From Pseudomonas sp. UBA4617 (GTDB taxonomy: Bacteria; Pseudomonadota; Gammaproteobacteria; Pseudomonadales; Pseudomonadaceae), in contig NZ_DGIR01000005.1 in the NCBI RefSeq assembly GCF_002386445.1, forward strand, positions 62,001-126,000: a DNA stretch of 64,000 nt, read 5' to 3'. Shown here one piece after another: positions 53,887 through 62,562 of the stretch. Both the position numbers and the translations under genes were made by a program. The notes under the pieces were generated by a model. The model saw only the letters and a list, made by a program, of their open reading frames with translations. It was not told where the DNA came from and made no database searches. Position 1 is the first letter of the stretch. Every line of letters starts with the position of its first letter.

Positions 53887-55545
53887 TCAAGCCAGCAGTG
53901 CCTGCAGGGTCGCCAGGTCATCCGCCTCTTCGACTGGCTTGTCCAGCCGCCAGCGCAGCATCCGCGGAAAGCGCACGGCAATGCCGCTCTTGTGCCTGCG
54001 GGACAGGGCGATGCCCTCGAAGCCCAACTCGAATACCAGCGTCGGCGTCACGCTGCGCACCGGGCCAAAGGTTTCGACCGTGGTCTTGCGGATGATGGCG
54101 TCGACCTTGCGCATCTCTTCATCACTGAGCCCTGAGTAGGCCTTGGCAAAAGGTACCAGCGCCCGCCCCGGCGTGCCGGCCGGCGCGTCCCACACGGCGA
54201 AGGTGTAATCGCTGTACAGGCTGGCCCGCCGGCCATGGCCGCGCTGGGCATAGATCAGCACGGCATCGACGCTGAACGGGTCGATCTTCCACTTCCACCA
54301 GGTGCCCATGTCCTTGGTTCGCCCTACGCCATACAAGGCCTCGCGCTGCTTCAGCATCAAGCCTTCCACCCCCAGGCTGCGTGACTGTTCGCGCTGGCGG
54401 GCAAGGTCGGCCCAGTCCGCGCCCTCGAGCAGGGGAGAGAGCACCACGGGTGCCAATGGGTGCTCCTCAAGCACCTGCTCCAACTGGCGGCGGCGCGCGT
54501 GCTGCGGCCGGCTGCGCCAGTCCTCGCCCTGCCATTCCAGCAGGTCGTAGGCCTGTAGCACTACCGGCGCATCGCTCAGCAGTTTCTTGCCCAGGGTCTT
54601 GCGGCCCAGGCGCTGCTGCAACAGGGCAAAGGGCTGTACCGCCAGTTCATCCGCCGAACTGCCCGGTTTCCACACCAGAATCTCGCCATCGAGCACGACC
54701 CCGTCGGGTAGTGTCTGCGCCAGGCTGTGCAGCTCGGGGAAGCGCTCGGTGACCAGTTCCTCGCCACGCGACCAGACCCATAGCTGGCCTTCGCGCTTGA
54801 CCACCTGGGCACGAATGCCGTCCCACTTCCATTCGATCTGCCATTCGCTCGGTGGGCCGAGCAGCGTATCGAACTGTTCGCTCGGCACTTGCAGCGGGTG
54901 AGCCAGAAAGAACGGGTAGGGCTGGCCACCACGCTGGCCATGTTCATCGTCTGATGCCGGGGCGACCAGATGCTGGTAGCTGGCGGCGGAGGGGCGGTGG
55001 CTGATGTCGGTGTAGCCGACCAGGCGCTGGGCCACGCGTTTGGCATCCAGCCCGGCCAATTGTGCCAGGGCACGGGTGACCAGCAGCTTCGATACGCCAA
55101 CGCGAAAGCTCCCCGTGATCAGCTTCAGGCACAGCATCAGGCTGGGGCGGTCCAGCTTTGCCCACAGCGGTGGCAGGCGTTGCTGGAGCTGTTCGACTGG
55201 CAGACCACGTAATGGCAGCAGATGCTGTTCGACCCAATAGGCCAGGCCATCGTCGCTCACGTGGTGGCTTTCCGGCACCAGCAGGGAAATGGTTTCGGCC
55301 AGGTCGCCAACGGCCTGGTAGCTTTCCTCGAACAGCCAGTCCGGCAGCCCCGCCAATGCACTGGCCAGCTCGCGCAACACCCGGGTTGGCACCAGCTGGC
55401 GAGGGCGACCACCGGCCAGGAAGTATACGGCCCAGGCGGCATCCTCAGCCGGGGCGTTGCTGAAGTAGTCACGCAAGGCCTGCAGCTTGGCGGCGCTGGA
55501 GGTGGTTGCATCCAGCCTCAGGTACAGGTCGGCAAACGCTTTCAT
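53887..55545 (-). CDS. ATP-dependent DNA ligase of the MPE-Lhr-Lig-Exo cluster
   Basis: A 552-residue ATP-dependent ligase. Seen: N-terminal DNA-binding domain (1-220), nucleotidyltransferase motif I EWKWDGIRAQVVKR with adenylated Lys K240, VLDGEILVW, EGLMLKQREALYGVGRTKDM and motif V region WWKWKIDPFSVDAVL, then an OB-fold domain. It seals nicks using ATP, in addition to the NAD-dependent LigA expected elsewhere. The ATG at 55543-55545 overlaps the exonuclease stop (ATGA); the upstream open frame to 55716 lies in exo and is rejected. The enzyme from P. putida has been studied as part of this repair cluster. Confidence 0.93.
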   Translation of the reverse strand: MKAFADLYLRLDATTSSAAKLQALRDYFSNAPAEDAAWAVYFLAGGRPRQLVPTRVLRELASALAGLPDWLFEESYQAVGDLAETISLLVPESHHVSDDGLAYWVEQHLLPLRGLPVEQLQQRLPPLWAKLDRPSLMLCLKLITGSFRVGVSKLLVTRALAQLAGLDAKRVAQRLVGYTDISHRPSAASYQHLVAPASDDEHGQRGGQPYPFFLAHPLQVPSEQFDTLLGPPSEWQIEWKWDGIRAQVVKREGQLWVWSRGEELVTERFPELHSLAQTLPDGVVLDGEILVWKPGSSADELAVQPFALLQQRLGRKTLGKKLLSDAPVVLQAYDLLEWQGEDWRSRPQHARRRQLEQVLEEHPLAPVVLSPLLEGADWADLARQREQSRSLGVEGLMLKQREALYGVGRTKDMGTWWKWKIDPFSVDAVLIYAQRGHGRRASLYSDYTFAVWDAPAGTPGRALVPFAKAYSGLSDEEMRKVDAIIRKTTVETFGPVRSVTPTLVFELGFEGIALSRRHKSGIAVRFPRMLRWRLDKPVEEADDLATLQALLA

Positions 55546-56558
55546 GCGCCTGGCTCCGTGGCGACAGCGTCGTCTTCCTCGCCGTATTCGGTTGCGAAGG
55601 CCCGGGCATCGAGGCCTTGTTCGTTCAAGTAGCGCACCAGTACGTTGACTGACCCGTGGGTGACCATTACCCGTTCCGCGCCGGTCTGGCCGATGGCCCA
55701 TAGCAACCCCGGCCAATCGGCATGGTCCGAGAGTACGAAGCCACGGTCCACCCCGCGCCGTCGGCGGGTGCCACGCAACAGCATCCAGCCACTGGCGAAG
55801 GCATCGCTGTAATCACCGAAACGGCGCATCCAGCTGCTGCCACCGGCCGATGGTGGGGCCAGGACCAACGCCTGGCGCAGCAGCGGGTCGTTGCGCGGGA
55901 TATCACCGGCGTAGCGGGTCTCTGGCAAGTAGACGCCAGCTTCCCGATATACCCGGTTGAGCGGCTCGACGGCGCCATGCACAAGGATCGGGCCAATGCT
56001 GGCGTCCAGCCCGTGGAGGATCCGCTGGGCCTTGCCGAAGGCGTAGCAGAACAGCACGCTGGCCTTGCCCTGTGCGCAGTTGGCGCGCCACCAGGCATTG
56101 ATCCCGGAGAAAATTTCGCCTTGGCTGGGCCAGCGGTAGATGGGCAGGCCGAAGGTCGACTCGGTGATGAAGGTGTGGCAGGGCACCGGTTCGAACGGTG
56201 CGCAGGTGCCGTCCGGCTCCACTTTGTAGTCACCGGAGGCGACCCAGACCTCGCCCTGGTACTCCAGACGCACCTGCGCCGAGCCCAGGACATGCCCGGC
56301 CGGGTGCAGGCTCAGGGTAACGCCATGGTGCAGCAGGCGTTCGCCGTAGGGCAGGGTCTGCAAGTTGATGTCCTGGCCGAGGCGGCTGCGCAGGATGCCG
56401 GCGCCAGGGCTGGCGGCCAGGTAATGGCCATTGCCGATGCGGGCGTGGTCGCCGTGGCCATGGGTGATCACAGCTCGGTCCACGGGCCGCCACGGGTCGA
56501 TGTAGAAATCACCGGGCGGGCAGTACAGGCCTTCGGGGCGGGCGATGACGAGGTCCAT
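55542..56558 (-). CDS. Ligase-associated DNA exonuclease (metallo-beta-lactamase/beta-CASP type)
   Basis: A 338-residue metallo-beta-lactamase fold nuclease of the SNM1/Pso2-like group. Seen: HGHGDHAR at 33-40 (the HxHxDH zinc motif), HPAGHVLGSAQV, GDYKVEP, TFITESTFGLP and LSDHADWPGLL. Named the exonuclease of the ligase-associated DNA damage response cluster. It is the first gene, starting exo-lig, and the overlap with lig implies coupled synthesis. The start codon at 56556-56558 begins directly with the conserved DLVIARPEGLYCP. Confidence 0.92.
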   Translation of the reverse strand: MDLVIARPEGLYCPPGDFYIDPWRPVDRAVITHGHGDHARIGNGHYLAASPGAGILRSRLGQDINLQTLPYGERLLHHGVTLSLHPAGHVLGSAQVRLEYQGEVWVASGDYKVEPDGTCAPFEPVPCHTFITESTFGLPIYRWPSQGEIFSGINAWWRANCAQGKASVLFCYAFGKAQRILHGLDASIGPILVHGAVEPLNRVYREAGVYLPETRYAGDIPRNDPLLRQALVLAPPSAGGSSWMRRFGDYSDAFASGWMLLRGTRRRRGVDRGFVLSDHADWPGLLWAIGQTGAERVMVTHGSVNVLVRYLNEQGLDARAFATEYGEEDDAVATEPGA

Positions 56559-56656
56559 GGCTCAACGTCTGCAATAGGGCTTGCTAGCTCAGAGTGCCGA
56601 GGGCCGCGGCAAGTTCGATGTGTGAGGCAGCCCTCTGGAGGGCTGCCCGTACCGCG

Positions 56657-56998
56657 TCAGGCAATAGCGATCTTCCAGCCTGATTTTCGGGCTTCTTCGA
56701 TAGTGATCTTGGCAATGCGGGAGATGTTCAGGCGTTTGCCATCATGCATCAGGTAGGGGGCAGTACGGAAGTAATCCCATGTGGTCTCGGCGCTGCCTGG
56801 CAGCAGGTCCTTGGTGTCATAAGAGATTTCCAGGGTGGCTGGTGAAGTAACCGCAGGGGCGCTGGCATCTCCGTCGCTGATCATGCAGTAGTCGGCGTTG
56901 GCGGTACCTACCCAAAGTTGGGCATTGACGGTGGCGCCAGCAGGAACTTTGAGGGTATCAGGCCAGGAAATCTCGATTTTCAGGGTTTCTGTAGTCAT
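56657..56998 (-). CDS. Small protein, possibly YscW/YbaY-like fold
   Basis: A 113-residue protein I do not firmly recognise. Seen: LKIEISWPDTLKVPAGATVN followed by AQLWVG, and later a beta-rich region TSPATLEISYDTKDLLP, which resemble the P-x-GA-x-V-x-V-x-L pattern of the YscW/YbaY family (lipoprotein or type III chaperone fold). Unlike YbaY it has no signal peptide or lipobox. The ATG at 56996-56998 is preferred (GAGG 9 bases upstream); two earlier ATGs in frame are poorly placed. It lies between exo and the acylase gene on the same strand. The family link is a guess. Confidence 0.55.
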   Translation of the reverse strand: MTTETLKIEISWPDTLKVPAGATVNAQLWVGTANADYCMISDGDASAPAVTSPATLEISYDTKDLLPGSAETTWDYFRTAPYLMHDGKRLNISRIAKITIEEARKSGWKIAIA

Positions 56999-57103
56999 GT
57001 TGGTCATCCTCTTGATGGAAAAAAGTGCCGCAGCTGTCCGGGAACAGTGCGACACCGAGGATGCTAGGTAGCTGGGTTGCTGCGGGTAAGCGGGAACTGC
57101 TCC

Positions 57104-59545
57104 CTAGCGACCGGGCACCAGCGTCAAACGCTGGTTGCCATACGCCTGCCCGAAGTTCCGCTGCTGCAGCGGCAGGCTCATGAAGTGCCCCTTGAACCAG
57201 GCATCCAGCCCGTCACCGTAATGGGCACTGGCCGGGTTGCCGGACTGTCCGCTGCTGGTCAGCACCTGTAACGGCTCGGCCTGGCCGAAGTCGACGATCA
57301 TCCGTGCCGAGGCCGGCAGGCGGGCATCGAAGTCGCTGCCCCAGGCGTAGGGCGTCAAGCCCAGGGTGGTGAAGTCACCACCGGCGGGCTGCGGCGAACG
57401 GTGGATGGCATCGCCCAGGCCATGGTAGGTCGGTGCTGGCCAGCGGTACTGGTGCAGCTTGCCCCACTGCCAGGCGCGGCGATCGGCCCCCAGTTGCGTG
57501 GTGCCGGCATCGATGGCGCCAGCCAGGCTGCGGGCCAGGATGGCCGGCTTGTCTTCTTTCTGCGGGGTGTTGCGGTCGTCCCACAGCGGGCTGTCGTCGC
57601 GCCCCAGCAGGTGGTCGGCTTGCGCCGAGAATGACATCCGCGCATTGCTGACGAAGGCCTGCCAAGCCGCGCCGGACTCCGGGCCGAGGTCGTCGAGGAA
57701 GGTCTGTCGCGCCACTTCCTGAAGGAACAGTTGGTACAGTGCGGCATCGGCCGACACCGGGCTCAGGCGGCCATCGAAGGCCTTGAGCCGGGCCAGTGCT
57801 TCGCGGGCCTTGTCACGCTGTGCGGCGGGGAGGGCATCGATCGCCTGCTTCAGCGGCTGGGCCATGCCAGGGGCGTCGAACACCTGCTTGAGCTTGTCGG
57901 CCAGCAGGGTGACCTGGTCGTTCTGCAGGGCCATCAGGCTGCGGCTGTCATGGCGGCCATTGCCGGCCAACTGCGCCAGGCGTTCGGCCCGCTCGGGGTA
58001 GTACCAGGTGCTGGACAGTTGCATGCCATAGCCGCGCGGCAGGCTGCGCTGGTTGGCATGGCCGATCCAGCCGGCTGGCGGGTCCTGGTCGTAAGGGTGC
58101 AGCATCGGGTCGGCAAAGCCGTCCCAGTCGTAGCGTGCGTCCCAGCCCGGCGATGGCAACAGCCCCTGGCCTTCGCGGCGGTTGGGGTAGCGGCCGCTGA
58201 CTTGCCAGCCGATGTGCTCGGGCTCGGCGAAGACGAAGTTGAGGGCGGCGGCAGTCACTTCACGGGTACTGTCGAAGGCGCGCTCCACGTTCTGGGCGCG
58301 GGTCAGGTCGAACAGCGCGTCGAGGCTGCGATCCTCCTTGAACTGCGGCAGGTTCAGCGCCAGGCCCAGGCTGGCATTGCCCGGTTGCGCCAGCAGGGTG
58401 CCGTGGCGGGTGTCGTACAGGACTTCGCGCAGTGGGCGCTGGCCGCGAACGAAGAAGGTTTCGCTACGAGCGCGGGCCGGTAGCCATTTGCCGTCGGCCA
58501 GATAGCTCACCTGGCTGCCCTGGTGGCGCAGTTGCTCCAGATACAGGTCCTGGTTGTCGGCCATGACCGCGCTGCTGCTCCAGGCCAGCTTGCCGTTGTA
58601 TCCGGCCAGCACGATTGGCAGGCCGGGCAACGACAGCCCGGCGACCTGGTACTTGCCGGTATGGATCTGCACCGGGCTCAGGGCCCAGGCGGCGCGGCTG
58701 TCGCTGGCCAGCAGGCTCTTGCCACTGCGGCTGCGTTGCGGCGCCAGGGCCAGGTTGGCCGAGCCGGGGCTGCCCAGCAGGCCGAGGTCGGCCAGCTTCT
58801 GGCTGGCGGCGGCCAGGGCTGGCAGGCCGGGCAACTGGCTGGCCAGGTTCAGGCCCTTGAGCTTGTCCACCTCGGCTTCGGCCAACGGCTCGTCCGGGGC
58901 ACCGGGCAACAGCCAGGCCAGCTTGTCGCTGCCGGCTTTCTGCGCCAGGACCAGGGCGCTCAGTTCTTCCTGCAGGTTCACCGACTGGCTGAAGGCGTAC
59001 AGGCTGAAGATCAGCGCCGAATCCTCGGGCTTCCAGTATTCCGGGCGATAACCGCTGCTGGCCAGGCTGGCGGGCAGCCTGTCGCGGTAGCGGAACAGGT
59101 AAGCGTTGACCCCGCGTGCATACACCTCGAAAAAGCGTTTGAGCCGTGGTGACGCTTCGGCGTACTGCTGAGCGGCGCTCTGTTTGAGGTTGGCGGCGCG
59201 CATCAGCCGGTCTATGTCCAGCGCGTCGCTGCCGGCCAGCTCGGCCAGGCGGCCTTGGGCGAGCAGGCGCATGGCAACCATCTGTTCGATGCGGTCACCG
59301 GCGTGCACGTAGCCCAGGCTGAACAGGGCGTCATGGAAGCTGCTGCTTTCGATCAAAGGCGCGCCCATGGCGTTGCGCCGTACCGAGACGTTCTGTGCCA
59401 GGCCCTTGAGCGGCTGCACACCGCTGGCCGGTGGTACGCTGTCCTGATAGCCGCCCGTCTGGCAGCCGGCCAGCCCGAGCATGCCGAGCAGCGTGGCAGC
59501 GGTTGCGAACCGCGGGCGGAAGGAAGGAAAGGCGGGGGCGGCCAT
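57104..59545 (-). CDS. quiP: Penicillin-acylase-family lipoprotein, QuiP-like (acyl-homoserine lactone acylase candidate)
   Basis: An 813-residue Ntn hydrolase precursor. Seen: signal peptide with lipobox LAGC (C28), an alpha-chain region, and the autocleavage site PGSANLALAPQRS, where S262 would become the N-terminal nucleophile; the beta chain has SDSRAAWALSPVQIHTG and GYNGKLAWSSSAVMADNQD. P. aeruginosa QuiP degrades long-chain acyl-homoserine lactones; this protein has a similar size and cleavage motif. Being a lipoprotein, it is probably periplasmic or anchored in the outer membrane. The ATG at 59543-59545 has GGAG 8 bases upstream. The acyl specificity is inferred. Confidence 0.85.
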   Translation of the reverse strand: MAAPAFPSFRPRFATAATLLGMLGLAGCQTGGYQDSVPPASGVQPLKGLAQNVSVRRNAMGAPLIESSSFHDALFSLGYVHAGDRIEQMVAMRLLAQGRLAELAGSDALDIDRLMRAANLKQSAAQQYAEASPRLKRFFEVYARGVNAYLFRYRDRLPASLASSGYRPEYWKPEDSALIFSLYAFSQSVNLQEELSALVLAQKAGSDKLAWLLPGAPDEPLAEAEVDKLKGLNLASQLPGLPALAAASQKLADLGLLGSPGSANLALAPQRSRSGKSLLASDSRAAWALSPVQIHTGKYQVAGLSLPGLPIVLAGYNGKLAWSSSAVMADNQDLYLEQLRHQGSQVSYLADGKWLPARARSETFFVRGQRPLREVLYDTRHGTLLAQPGNASLGLALNLPQFKEDRSLDALFDLTRAQNVERAFDSTREVTAAALNFVFAEPEHIGWQVSGRYPNRREGQGLLPSPGWDARYDWDGFADPMLHPYDQDPPAGWIGHANQRSLPRGYGMQLSSTWYYPERAERLAQLAGNGRHDSRSLMALQNDQVTLLADKLKQVFDAPGMAQPLKQAIDALPAAQRDKAREALARLKAFDGRLSPVSADAALYQLFLQEVARQTFLDDLGPESGAAWQAFVSNARMSFSAQADHLLGRDDSPLWDDRNTPQKEDKPAILARSLAGAIDAGTTQLGADRRAWQWGKLHQYRWPAPTYHGLGDAIHRSPQPAGGDFTTLGLTPYAWGSDFDARLPASARMIVDFGQAEPLQVLTSSGQSGNPASAHYGDGLDAWFKGHFMSLPLQQRNFGQAYGNQRLTLVPGR

Positions 59546-59629
59546 GACAAGGGCTCCTGCAGGCGTGGCGGGTTTGGAAAGGCGCTAAGGTAGTAAGCGC
59601 GCAGGCGCCGTGCAAGGTCCCCGGGCGCT

Positions 59630-61003
59630 TTATTTGCCAGGGGCGGTTGAAACCTTGAAATGCAGGGCCACAGCGTCGGAAAAATGCGTGCAATTGATGC
59701 GCGCATGGCCTTGATAGGCCCGGCTGACGGCAAATGCCGAGCCTGGCATCAACATCACCTTGTGTTGCTCGAGGCGTTGCATGAAAGGTTGCAGGTCGGC
59801 CACGGCGGGGTGATAGACCCACAGGAACATGCCGCCCTGTGGCGTTACGTCGAACTGCCAGCCACGCGCCCGCAACAACTGCTGGGTTTGGGCCTGCTGC
59901 CGGATCAGGCGCTGCTGCAGGTCTTTCATGTGCCGGGCGTAGGTGCCATCGGAGAGGATGGTGTTGACGAAGCGTTCGCAGAACGCCGGCACGGCAACGC
60001 AGGTCAGCAGCTTCAGGCGCGTCAGGGGTTCGATCAGCGCAGCCGAACAGGCGATGTAGCCTACGCGCAGCGAAGCGGACAGGCACTTGGAGAAACTGCC
60101 GATGTAGATCACCCGCTCGAGGTTATCCAGTTCGGCAAGAGTCTGGCGTACGCCGGGACTGAAGTCGCCATACACGTCGTCCTCGACTATCAGGAAGTCG
60201 TGCTCGGTGGCCAGGCGCAGAATGTGGAAGGCAATGTGCGGGCTGATGTTGCCGCCGGTCGGGTTATGGAAGTTGCTGTTGCAGAAGAACGCCTTGACCT
60301 TGTGCCGGCCCAGGTGGGCTTCCATTTCCGCCACGTCCGGCCCGTCCTGGGTACGCCGCACGCCGAGCACATGGCCACCTGCCAGCTGGATCAGCTTGAT
60401 CAGGTTGCCATTGCCGGGCTCGTCGACGAATACAGCGTCGCCTGGCTTGATCAGCAACCGCGCGACCAGGTCCAGCGCTTGCGTGGCACCCAACGTGGTC
60501 AGCAACTGGCTTGGCCGGGCCTCGATACGGGTCAGGCGCTGCAGGTGCATGCACAGTTGTCTGCGCATGGGCAAGTAGCCCTGGATGTCGCCATATTCCG
60601 CCAGCGAACTCTGCTCCAGCCGCGCGGTGCGGCGTATCGCCTTGGCCAGCAGCTCGGTGTCCCGCCAGGCCGGTGGCAGCCAGCCGCTGCCGAGCTTGGT
60701 GTAGCGCCGGTCACTTTGCAGCAGCGTGAACAATGGGTCGTCGGCCATGCTTGCCGGGGACTCGGCAGGGCCAGTCTCTGATGCACCTGGCTGCCGGCTG
60801 CCGCAGGCGACATAGTAGCCGCGGCCTGGGATGGCGCTCAGCACACCTTCGCTGACCAGCCTGGCATAGCTGGAGACGACATCGTGGTAACTGCAGTCGG
60901 CCGCCGCGCTCAGCTTGCGGATGGACGGCATGCGCTGGCCAGGCAGCCACTCACCGGCTTCGAGACGCTGTTTCAGTTGGTCATGCAGGTTGTTCGGGCG
61001 CAT
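59630..61003 (-). CDS. MocR-type GntR/aminotransferase regulator
   Basis: A 457-residue regulator with an N-terminal GntR winged helix (residues 1-70, LEAGEWLPGQRMPSIRKLSA, VVSSYARLVSEGVL) joined by a linker to a fold-type I PLP aminotransferase-like domain. Seen: SNFHNPTGGNIS, EDDVYGDFSPG, and the likely PLP lysine in IYIGSFSKCLSASLRVGYIA. MocR proteins sense PLP or amino-acid-derived ligands and regulate a neighbouring gene; the divergent MFS gene is the natural target. A perfect 9-base inverted repeat lies 14-39 bases upstream of its ATG. Confidence 0.9.
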   Translation of the reverse strand: MRPNNLHDQLKQRLEAGEWLPGQRMPSIRKLSAAADCSYHDVVSSYARLVSEGVLSAIPGRGYYVACGSRQPGASETGPAESPASMADDPLFTLLQSDRRYTKLGSGWLPPAWRDTELLAKAIRRTARLEQSSLAEYGDIQGYLPMRRQLCMHLQRLTRIEARPSQLLTTLGATQALDLVARLLIKPGDAVFVDEPGNGNLIKLIQLAGGHVLGVRRTQDGPDVAEMEAHLGRHKVKAFFCNSNFHNPTGGNISPHIAFHILRLATEHDFLIVEDDVYGDFSPGVRQTLAELDNLERVIYIGSFSKCLSASLRVGYIACSAALIEPLTRLKLLTCVAVPAFCERFVNTILSDGTYARHMKDLQQRLIRQQAQTQQLLRARGWQFDVTPQGGMFLWVYHPAVADLQPFMQRLEQHKVMLMPGSAFAVSRAYQGHARINCTHFSDAVALHFKVSTAPGK

Positions 61004-61016
61004 GGCGTGTCCGCCG

Positions 61017-61042
61017 ACTGTTAGAAAAAACAGTCTAACAGT
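61017..61042. promoter_or_regulatory. Operator candidate between the MocR and MFS genes
   Basis: ACTGTTAGA (61017-61025) and TCTAACAGT (61034-61042) form a perfect 9-base inverted repeat with an 8-base spacer in which the GTTA/TAAC element recurs (next GTTAAC at 61041). It lies immediately upstream of the regulator ATG, suited to autorepression and control of the divergent transporter. Confidence 0.6.
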
Positions 61043-61159
61043 TAACCCAAAAGTGCGTCTGCTGTTTGCATCTCAGGGCCCGGCAGGTGCCACCATGCAC
61101 CCGTCGGCGCCGTAGCAGGGTGCCGGATAAGCGACCGTCCACCTACCTGAGCACATGCC

Positions 61160-62380
61160 ATGTCGAGCACACTTCCGCGGCGCACTTACCTGTATTTCAC
61201 GGCGCAATCGATCAACCTGACGACTGCGGTCATGTCGGTGACCATGGCCGCCACTGTCGGGGCAGCGCTGGCGCCTGCCAGCACCTGGTCCACCGTGCCT
61301 TACGGCTTCCAGTTCCTGTGCATGATGCTGGCCACTTACCCGGTCTCCAGGCTGATGAGCCGTATCGGTCGCAAGCGGGCATTCATGCTGGGCTCGATAC
61401 CGCTGGCTGTATCCGGTATCAGCGGTTACCTGGCCGTGCAGGAACAACACTTCGCGACGCTGGTGATCAGCCATTCGGCGCTGGGTATCTACATTGCGTT
61501 CGCCAACTTCAACCGCTTCGCCGCTACCGACGACCTGGCGCAACAGCTGAAGCCCAAAGCGCTTTCCCTGGTTGTGGCGGGCGGGGTGATCGCCGCCGTG
61601 GTCGGGCCGGCACTCACCCAATGGCTCCGCGACGTTGGCGGCTATCCACTGTTTGCGCTGTGTTACGCCGCCTTGCTTGGCCTCGCGGCAATGTCCTTGC
61701 TGGTCGCGGCCTGCCTGCCCGGCGATGCCGCACGGGCCAGCCTGGAGCAGGTGGAAAAACCGGCCGGCGCAAATGCCGCACCGCTCGGCCCGGTGCTGGC
61801 CCTGGCCATGGCAGTCGCCGCGCTGGGATACGGGATCATGAATCTGCTGATGATCCAGGCTTCCCTGCACATGGAACACATGCGGGAGGACTTCTCCGAC
61901 GTGCGCCTGGCAATTCAGTGGCATGTGGTTGCCATGTTCGCACCCTCGTTCTTCACGGGCGCGATCATCCACAAGGTTGGGATCAGGGCGACCATCAGCG
62001 CCGGCCTGGGGCTGTTGATCGGCTGCGCGGCCATGAACCTGTGGTCGCACAGCTACGCCATGATGACCTTGTCGTTGATCGCCCTTGGCCTGGGCTGGAA
62101 CCTGACCTACGTGGGCGGCGGGGCGTTGCTGGCGCAAGCGCTGCAGAACAGCCCGACAGCCATGCAGATGCAGGGAAAGAACGACCTGGCCATTGCCCTG
62201 TTCGCGACCGTTGGCGCTTTCAGCCCGTCGTTGTTGCTGGACACGGTCGGCTGGGACGCGACCAATGCCATCTGCATGGCACTGTGCATGGTGCTGCTCA
62301 TGGCCGTCGGCTACGTACTGCGCGGCCCGGAGCCGGGGCGCGCAGCGGCAGTTCAGGTCAGGCGCCGTGGCACTTCTTGA
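61160..62380 (+). CDS. Major facilitator superfamily transporter
   Basis: A 406-residue inner-membrane transporter with 12 predicted helices. Seen: MFS motif A-like SRLMSRIGRKRAFMLGS between helices 2 and 3, SHSALGIYIAFANFNRFAAT, and a second half beginning near 200 after a cytoplasmic loop. Substrate is unknown; the paired MocR regulator suggests export or import of a small metabolite. The start lacks a strong Shine-Dalgarno (ACCTGAGCAC). Its last 23 bases overlap the convergent His-rich SEC-C gene. Confidence 0.85.
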   Translation: MSSTLPRRTYLYFTAQSINLTTAVMSVTMAATVGAALAPASTWSTVPYGFQFLCMMLATYPVSRLMSRIGRKRAFMLGSIPLAVSGISGYLAVQEQHFATLVISHSALGIYIAFANFNRFAATDDLAQQLKPKALSLVVAGGVIAAVVGPALTQWLRDVGGYPLFALCYAALLGLAAMSLLVAACLPGDAARASLEQVEKPAGANAAPLGPVLALAMAVAALGYGIMNLLMIQASLHMEHMREDFSDVRLAIQWHVVAMFAPSFFTGAIIHKVGIRATISAGLGLLIGCAAMNLWSHSYAMMTLSLIALGLGWNLTYVGGGALLAQALQNSPTAMQMQGKNDLAIALFATVGAFSPSLLLDTVGWDATNAICMALCMVLLMAVGYVLRGPEPGRAAAVQVRRRGTS

Positions 62381-62555
62381 ACTTTTTCTGGCTACCGCAC
62401 GGGCAGGGGTCGTTACGGCCAACGTCCTTCAGGGCGTTGCGTACTGGTTCCTGGTGGCCGTGGTTGCAGTGCGGGCCGTGGACGTGGCCATGATCGTGGT
62501 GGTGATCATGATCATGGTTGCAGTCAGGGCCATGGACGTGGGGTTGCTGGGACAT
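62358..62555 (-). CDS. Small His-rich SEC-C metal-binding protein
   Basis: A 65-residue protein. Seen: two tandem copies of a motif HVHGPxCNHxH (about residues 6-15 and 24-33) separated by HDHHHDHGH, and a C-terminal SEC-C zinc motif DPCPCGSQKKFKKCHG. It is strongly predicted to bind Zn or other divalent metals (Ni, Co). It is the last gene of the operon, 7 bases after the LEA-like gene, with GGAG 10 bases before the ATG. The role may be a metal buffer or chaperone. It shares the SEC-C motif with YchJ two genes upstream. Confidence 0.8.
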   Translation of the reverse strand: MSQQPHVHGPDCNHDHDHHHDHGHVHGPHCNHGHQEPVRNALKDVGRNDPCPCGSQKKFKKCHGA

Positions 62556-62562
62556 TGCGGGG

